Shown here one piece after another: positions 59,262-64,000 of a DNA stretch of 64,000 bases. Origin of the DNA: Dichotomocladium elegans (taxonomy: Eukaryota > Mucoromycota > Mucoromycetes > Mucorales > Lichtheimiaceae); contig JAIXMN010000004.1 of assembly GCA_025716815.1 (NCBI GenBank), forward strand, positions 1,550,001 through 1,614,000, in the 5' to 3' direction. The translations under genes were made by a program, and so were the position numbers. Under the pieces are notes generated by a model that worked only from the letters and a program-made list of their open reading frames with translations, was not told the origin of the DNA and did no database searches. Each line of letters begins with the position of its first letter. Positions within the stretch are counted from its first letter, which is position 1.

Positions 59262-61830
59262 CAATGTCCACCACACGGGTGGCCACTTTAACCTGGTGGG
59301 AAAAAAAGCGAAATTTGCCGGGTGGCCACTTTACGCTGGTGGAAAAAAAGGTGAAAATGGCCGGGTGGCCACTTTAAGCTGGTGGAAAAAGAGGTGAAAA
59401 TGGCCAGGTGGCCACTTTAAGCTGGCAAAAAAAAAAGCGAAAATGGCCAGGTGGCCACTTTAAGCTGGTGGAAAAAAAACGAAAATGGCCAGGTGGCCAC
59501 TTTAAGCTGGTGGGAAAAAAAGCGAAAATGGCCAGGTGGCCACTTTAAGCTGGTGGAAAAAAAACGAAAATGGCCAGGTGGCCACTTTAAGCTGGTGGAA
59601 AAAAAAGCGAAAATGGCCAGGTGGCCACTTTAAGCTGGAGGAGAAAAAGGTGAAAATGGCCAGGTGGCCACTTTAAGCTGGTGGAAAAAAAGCGAAAATG
59701 GCCAGGTGGCCACTTTAAGCTGGTGGAAAAAGAGGTGAAAATGGCCAGGTGGCCACTTTTAGCTGGTGGGAAAAAAAGCGAAAATGGCCAGGTGGCCACT
59801 TTAAGCTGGCAAAAAAAAAAAAGCGAAAATGGCCAGGTGGCCACTTTAAGCTGGTGGAAAAAAAAGCGAAAATGGCCAGGTGGCCACTTTAAGCTGGAGG
59901 AGAAAAAGGTGAAAATGGCCAGGTGGCCACTTTAAGCTGGTGGAAAAAGAGGTGAAAATGGCCGGGTGGCCACTTTAAGCTGGTGGAAAAAGAGGTGAAA
60001 ATGGCCAGGTGGCCACTTTAAGCTGGTGGAAAAAAAGCGAAAATGGCCAGGTGGCCACTTTAAGCTGGTGGAAAAAGAGGTGAAAATGGCCAGGTGGCCA
60101 CTTTAAGCTGGAGGAGAAAAAGGTGAAAATGGCCAGGTGGCCACTTTAAGCTGGTGGAAAAAGAGGTGAAAATGGCCAGGTGGCCACTTTAAGCTGGTGG
60201 AAAAAAAAGCGAAAATGGCCAGGTGGCCACTTTAAGCTGGAGGAGAAAAAGGTGAAAATGGCCAGGTGGCCACTTTAAGCTGGCAAAAAAAAGCGAAAAT
60301 GGCCAGGTGGCCACTTTAAGCTGGTGGAAAAAGAGGTGAAAATGGCCGGGTGGCCACTTTAAGCTGGTGGAAAAAGAGGTGAAAATGGCCGGGTGGCCAC
60401 TTTAAGCTGGCAAAAAAAAGCGAAAATGGCCAGGTGGCCACTTTAAGCTGGTGGAAAAAAAGCGAAAATGGCCAGGTGGCCACTTTAAGCTGGTGGAAAA
60501 AGAGGTGAAAATGGCCAGGTGGCCACTTTAAGCTGGTGGAAAAAAAGCGAAAATGGCCAGGTGGCCACTTTAAGCTGGTGGAAAAAGAGGTGAAAATGGC
60601 CGGGTGGCCACTTTAAGCTGGTGGAAAAAGAGGTGAAAATGGCCGGGTGGCCACTTTAAGCTGGCAAAAAAAAAGCGAAAATGGCCAGGTGGCCACTTTA
60701 AGCTGGTGGAAAAAAAGCGAAAATGGCCAGGTGGCCACTTTAAGCTGGTGGAAAAAGAGGTGAAAATGGCCGGGTGGCCACTTTAAGCTGGTGGAAAAAG
60801 AGGTGAAAATGGCCAGGTGGCCACTTTAAGCTGGTGGAAAAAAAGCGAAAATGGCCAGGTGGCCACTTTAAGCTGGTGGAAAAAGAGGTGAAAATGGCCA
60901 GGTGGCCACTTTAAGCTGGTGGAAAAAGAGGTGAAAATGGCCGGGTGGCCACTTTAAGCTGGTGGAAAAAGAGGTGAAAATGGCCAGGTGGCCACTTTAA
61001 GCTGGTGGAAAAAAAGCGAAAATGGCCAGGTGGCCACTTTAAGCTGGTGGAAAAAGAGGTGAAAATGGCCAGGTGGCCACTTTAAGCTGGTGGAAAAAGA
61101 GGTGAAAATGGCCGGGTGGCCACTTTAAGCTGGTGGAAAAAGAGGTGAAAATGGCCGGGTGGCCACTTTAAGCTGGCAAAAAAAAAGCGAAAATGGCCAG
61201 GTGGCCACTTTAAGCTGGTGGAAAAAAAGCGAAAATGGCCAGGTGGCCACTTTAAGCTGGTGGAAAAAGAGGTGAAAATGGCCGGGTGGCCACTTTAAGC
61301 TGGTGGAAAAAGAGGTGAAAATGGCCAGGTGGCCACTTTAAGCTGGTGGAAAAAAAGCGAAAATGGCCAGGTGGCCACTTTAAGCTGGTGGAAAAAGAGG
61401 TGAAAATGGCCAGGTGGCCACTTTAAGCTGGTGGAAAAAGAGGTGAAAATGGCCGGGTGGCCACTTTAAGCTGGTGGAAAAAGAGGTGAAAATGGCCGGG
61501 TGGCCACTTTAAGCTGGCAAAAAAAAAAGCGAAAATGGCCAGGTGGCCACTTTAAGCTGGAGGAGAAAAAGGTGAAAATGGCCAGGTGGCCACTTTAAGC
61601 TGGTGGAAAAAGAGGTGAAAATGGCCGGGTGGCCACTTTAAGCTGGTGGAAAAAGAGGTGAAAATGGCCAGGTGGCCACTTTAAGCTGGTGGAAAAAAAA
61701 CGAAAATGGCCAGGTGGCCACTTTAAGCTGGTGGAAAAAAAGCGAAAATGGCCGGGTGGCCACTTTAAGCTGGCAAAAAATAGTGAAAGTGGCTGGGTGG
61801 CCACTTTAAGTTGGTGGAAAAAAGAGAAAA
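59262..61830 (-). repeat. Long dyad array B, right
   Basis: About 58-60 units of the same 43-bp repeat in reverse orientation. The first variants from the outer end (unit with CCCAGCCA, then the GCCAGCTT and CGCTTTTTTT forms) occur in the same order as in the left array; further in the order diverges and the array is about 500 bp longer. The inner end (59,262-59,340) is eroded: units with CCACACGGGTGG and TTGCCGGGTGG. Confidence 0.93.
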
Positions 61831-61860
61831 TATCCAGGAAAGAATGTCGGTAACGTAGTA

Positions 61861-62532
61861 GTGGAATTAGCTGCTGTACGAAAACGAAAACGAAAACGAA
61901 AACGAAGACGGGAACGTCAGGCGATTGCTCAGATATCGATACAGACTATGAACAAGGAGTATCTTCGGTGAAAAATTGATCGAAAATGAATTGTATCAGT
62001 CCCGAAATTTGGGGTCCATTTGGAGAAGCCACCATCATTTATTTACGGTTTAAAGTTAACCGAAAAACTTCTGGGCATGGCAGAATAAGTCATATAATGG
62101 TGTCAGTATTGACGAGTCGTAATTAGTAGAAACTGGTAGTCGACTGTTCAAAAGAGAAGATCGTATATGGAGGCACAAGTTGAGAGTCCTACGTCAGGCT
62201 GCATATTTTGGTGGACGCGAGCAAAGCAAAAGCTGCTGTTAAGCCGGGGACGCTCCGAAACTTTGGCAACATCAAATATATCTTCAAGCAGAGCTATTTA
62301 TGAAGTAAAGACTCCCGAAGTTGCGAGAAACTAGTTGCATTCGTGGAACTATTCAAGATCGGATGGCAGCACAAGAAGATACGTTGTGGTAGAAGTGAGC
62401 GATATATTTGGAGTTGTGGTACGCGCCAAAAGACCTGGTACAAGGGAGTATTTGTATTGGTCTCAGGAAAATTGCCATTCTAAACGTGAGGCTCCCAATG
62501 ACTATGATTTGAAATATATTCCATATCAATAA
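61861..62532 (+). pseudogene. Decayed arm gene, right copy
   Basis: Same content as the left copy, in reverse complement. It begins with VELAAVRKRKRKRKRRRERQ, a strong nuclear-localisation-like basic run encoded by a repeated CGAAAA word. An in-frame TAG at 62,332-62,334 splits the last 125 codons. The lesions are the same in both arms, so the gene decayed before the arms were duplicated or has since been homogenised. Confidence 0.45.
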
Positions 62533-62544
62533 AATTTTCACATA

Positions 62545-62920
62545 TATTTTTTTTTGACTAGGGTAAAATGGCCACCTCGCCACTCTCTCTTCTTTTTGAC
62601 TAGTGTAATAAAATGGCCGCCTGGCCACTCTCTCTTTTTTTTACCAGTGTAAAATGGCCACCTGGCCACCCTATTTTTTTTTACTAGGGTAAAATGGCCA
62701 CCTGGCCGCTCTCTCTTCTTTTTGACTAGTGTAAAATGGCCGCCTGGCCACTCTCTCTTTTTTTGACTAGCGTAAAATGGCCACCTGGCCACTCTCTCTA
62801 TTTTTTTTTACCAGGGTAAAATGACCACCTGGCCACTCTCTCTTCTTTTTGACTAGCGTAAAATGGGTCTCTCCTTTTTTTGCCCAAGATAAAATGGCCA
62901 CCTGGCCACTGTTCTTCTTT
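62545..62920 (+). repeat. Short dyad array A, right
   Basis: Reverse complement of the left array A with the same number and order of units, lying immediately upstream of the right resolvase-like gene. Unit variants (for example the AATAAAATGGCCGCC unit near 62,606) occur at the mirrored positions of the left array. Confidence 0.85.
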
Positions 62921-62956
62921 TTTTTTACCACTTTTTTACCACTTTTTTTACCAACT

Positions 62957-64000
62957 ATGACAATCATATTATCTGCAGCTGATGCTGCTTGTTCGATTTA
63001 TGGACTCGAAATCACTATGGAGAATCAACTTTCAACATTACAACAACTTAAAGATGCTGGTTTGGAACCTGTTACGTTAGTCAATGGCGATCCCACCGTT
63101 GCAGTTGCCATGTCAACAAAGAAAGTGAACTTGGAGCCTTGGAGATACCAGCGTCTCCCACAGAATACCGAACAAGAACAACAATGCGACGATAGCAACA
63201 GTAGTGAATCCTTTATTGTTTCCATACCACCATCACGATCAGCAGTTCTTGATCTTGTGGCTAAGATTATGCCTTCCACACCCATCCCAGGCATAACTGA
63301 AGAGCATTTTCTTTCGGAAACTGAAGTCCATGACCTTGTTTCAGCTTATATTCCAAAGGATACTGTCAGGTCAGCTGACCTTTCCGCCTGGATGTCAAAA
63401 GATGGCAGATGGAGTACGACTATTCGAAAGCAATCTAATAATAAAAGAAAACGTGGCCGTTTGCTCAATGTCGTCAAAAAAGTTTACAGAGGTAATGCCC
63501 GGAAAGTATCTATCTATTTTTTATTAAAAATATTCTTCTTATTTTGATTAGATTTTACTTGGGATGATCTTTCAAATATTCAGGAATATAGGTCACTGGT
63601 CAAATCGTCAATGGCCACCAAATGTACTATCGGTTATGTACGAAAATCAAATACCAATGAACATGACAAAACCAAAAAGAAGCTAGTAAATCTCCAAATC
63701 TACAAGATGAAGACGAAGCTCTTATGTGAAGATGTATTTGTGTCTTACAACACTTCTGCCGACGACCCAATTGCCGAACGGGATGCAACAACTCCACCAT
63801 ATACTTTCGACGATTGCTCTGGTAATACACAAGACTTAATCAGCAAGATCACAAAATCCGCTCGACAAATTCGCCTTGTGGTAATTGACTATGCCGGATT
63901 GTCGACCAATCCTGACGACATCAGGTTATTCATATCTTTGAATAAGTCCATACGAGAAGTGGTAGTGGATATTGGTCATAAGGTTGAAGTATATTCTCGT
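62957..64000 (+). CDS. Resolvase/serine-recombinase-like protein, right copy (3' end outside window)
   Basis: Mirror of the left copy: exon 1 62957-63491, intron 63492-63551, exon 2 from 63552 to the window edge; by symmetry the stop would be at about 64,075. The protein is identical to the left copy over the visible part except Ala for Val near residue 12 (SAADAACSIYG). Both copies are uninterrupted, so both could be expressed, each reading outward from its array A. Near identity suggests recent duplication or gene conversion between arms. Confidence 0.6.

Larger units (their letters stand above)
48380..64000. mobile_element. Giant palindromic element (right end outside window)
   Basis: This segment is a long inverted repeat with a spacer. 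Left and right arms carry, in mirror order: a single dyad unit at the outer left edge (about 48,384-48,430), a resolvase-like gene, array A, a decayed gene, array B. The spacer runs from about 55,690 to 59,262. In the outer arms every matching position sums to 112,669, so there are no indels over at least 2.1 kb. I noticed only two base differences, one giving Val versus Ala near residue 12 of the resolvase-like protein. A younger transposon sits in the left arm. By symmetry the right end should fall near position 64,290, outside the window. The class of element is unknown to me. Confidence 0.75.
61856..64000 (-). repeat. Inverted repeat, right outer arm
   Basis: Reverse complement of 48,669-50,813 with no length difference and very few substitutions. 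It continues past the right edge of the window. The TA at 61,856-61,857 is the unoccupied equivalent of the transposon insertion site in the left arm. Confidence 0.9.

Noticed and set aside
53620..61830. Arrays B as telomeric, centromeric or CRISPR repeats
   Set aside because: Units lack telomere motifs, there are no unique spacers as in CRISPR, and the host is eukaryotic; a centromeric role has no support beyond tandem repetition.
48669..64000. Palindrome as a pure assembly or amplification artefact
   Set aside because: One arm has a clean transposon insertion with an empty site in the other, the B arrays differ in length, and there are base differences between arms; still worth confirming with long reads.

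Overview
The window is eukaryotic DNA from a fungus, most likely an early-diverging one (Mucoromycota, Mucorales-like). Evidence: short spliceosomal introns (mostly 50-90 nt) with GTAAG-type donors, compact genes in head-to-head and tail-to-tail pairs, and a fungal gene set (F1-ATPase beta, SEN54, PAK kinase with CRIB, DEP/DH/PH RhoGEF, CLIP-170-like protein, choline phosphotransferase). The lineage is an inference from gene content; no marker was compared with a database. Exon boundaries were deduced by hand from splice signals, reading-phase agreement and family conservation.

1-47,000 is ordinary gene space. In order: a partial ankyrin protein (+), a gene-poor stretch, SEN54 (+), ATP2 (+), a coiled-coil protein (+), a cysteine-rich type I membrane protein (+), a second coiled-coil protein (+), a RAD51D-like recombinase paralogue (-) with degenerate Walker motifs, a decayed Tc1/mariner copy (-), a PAK/Ste20 kinase (-) divergent from a CLIP-170-like protein (+), a germ-cell-less-type BTB protein (-), two tail-to-tail decayed Tc1/mariner copies, ALADIN nucleoporin (+), a ribosomal-L1-domain protein (-), an unresolved locus, a 42-residue spliced microprotein (+), a conserved membrane protein (-), a C2H2 factor with two finger pairs (+), a choline/ethanolamine phosphotransferase (-), a Rom-type RhoGEF without CNH domain (+), a CLPTM1 family membrane protein (-), and a third, better preserved Tc1/mariner relic (+).

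48,380 to the right edge is one large palindromic mobile structure. The arms 48,669-50,813 and 61,856-64,000 are nearly identical inverted repeats with no length difference; the right arm runs off the window. Each arm carries a two-exon gene for a protein resembling the resolvase/serine-recombinase catalytic domain, a decayed second gene, a short array (A) and a long array (B) of a roughly 43-bp repeat. Each repeat unit is built on a dyad, two TGGCCA palindromes separated by a two-base core. The arrays alternate in orientation (A reverse, B forward, B reverse, A forward). A 2,764-bp Tc1/mariner-superfamily transposon with 29-bp terminal repeats and a TA duplication lies in the left arm only; the intact empty site is visible in the right arm, so this insertion followed palindrome formation. 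The 3.6-kb spacer holds remnants resembling a Plavaka/KDZ-type transposase.

Functionally the single-copy genes cover housekeeping (ATP synthesis, tRNA splicing, ribosome assembly, nuclear pore, phospholipid synthesis) and polarity/Rho signalling (PAK, CLIP, RhoGEF). The palindrome with its recombinase-like gene and dyad arrays is the best candidate for an undescribed system.
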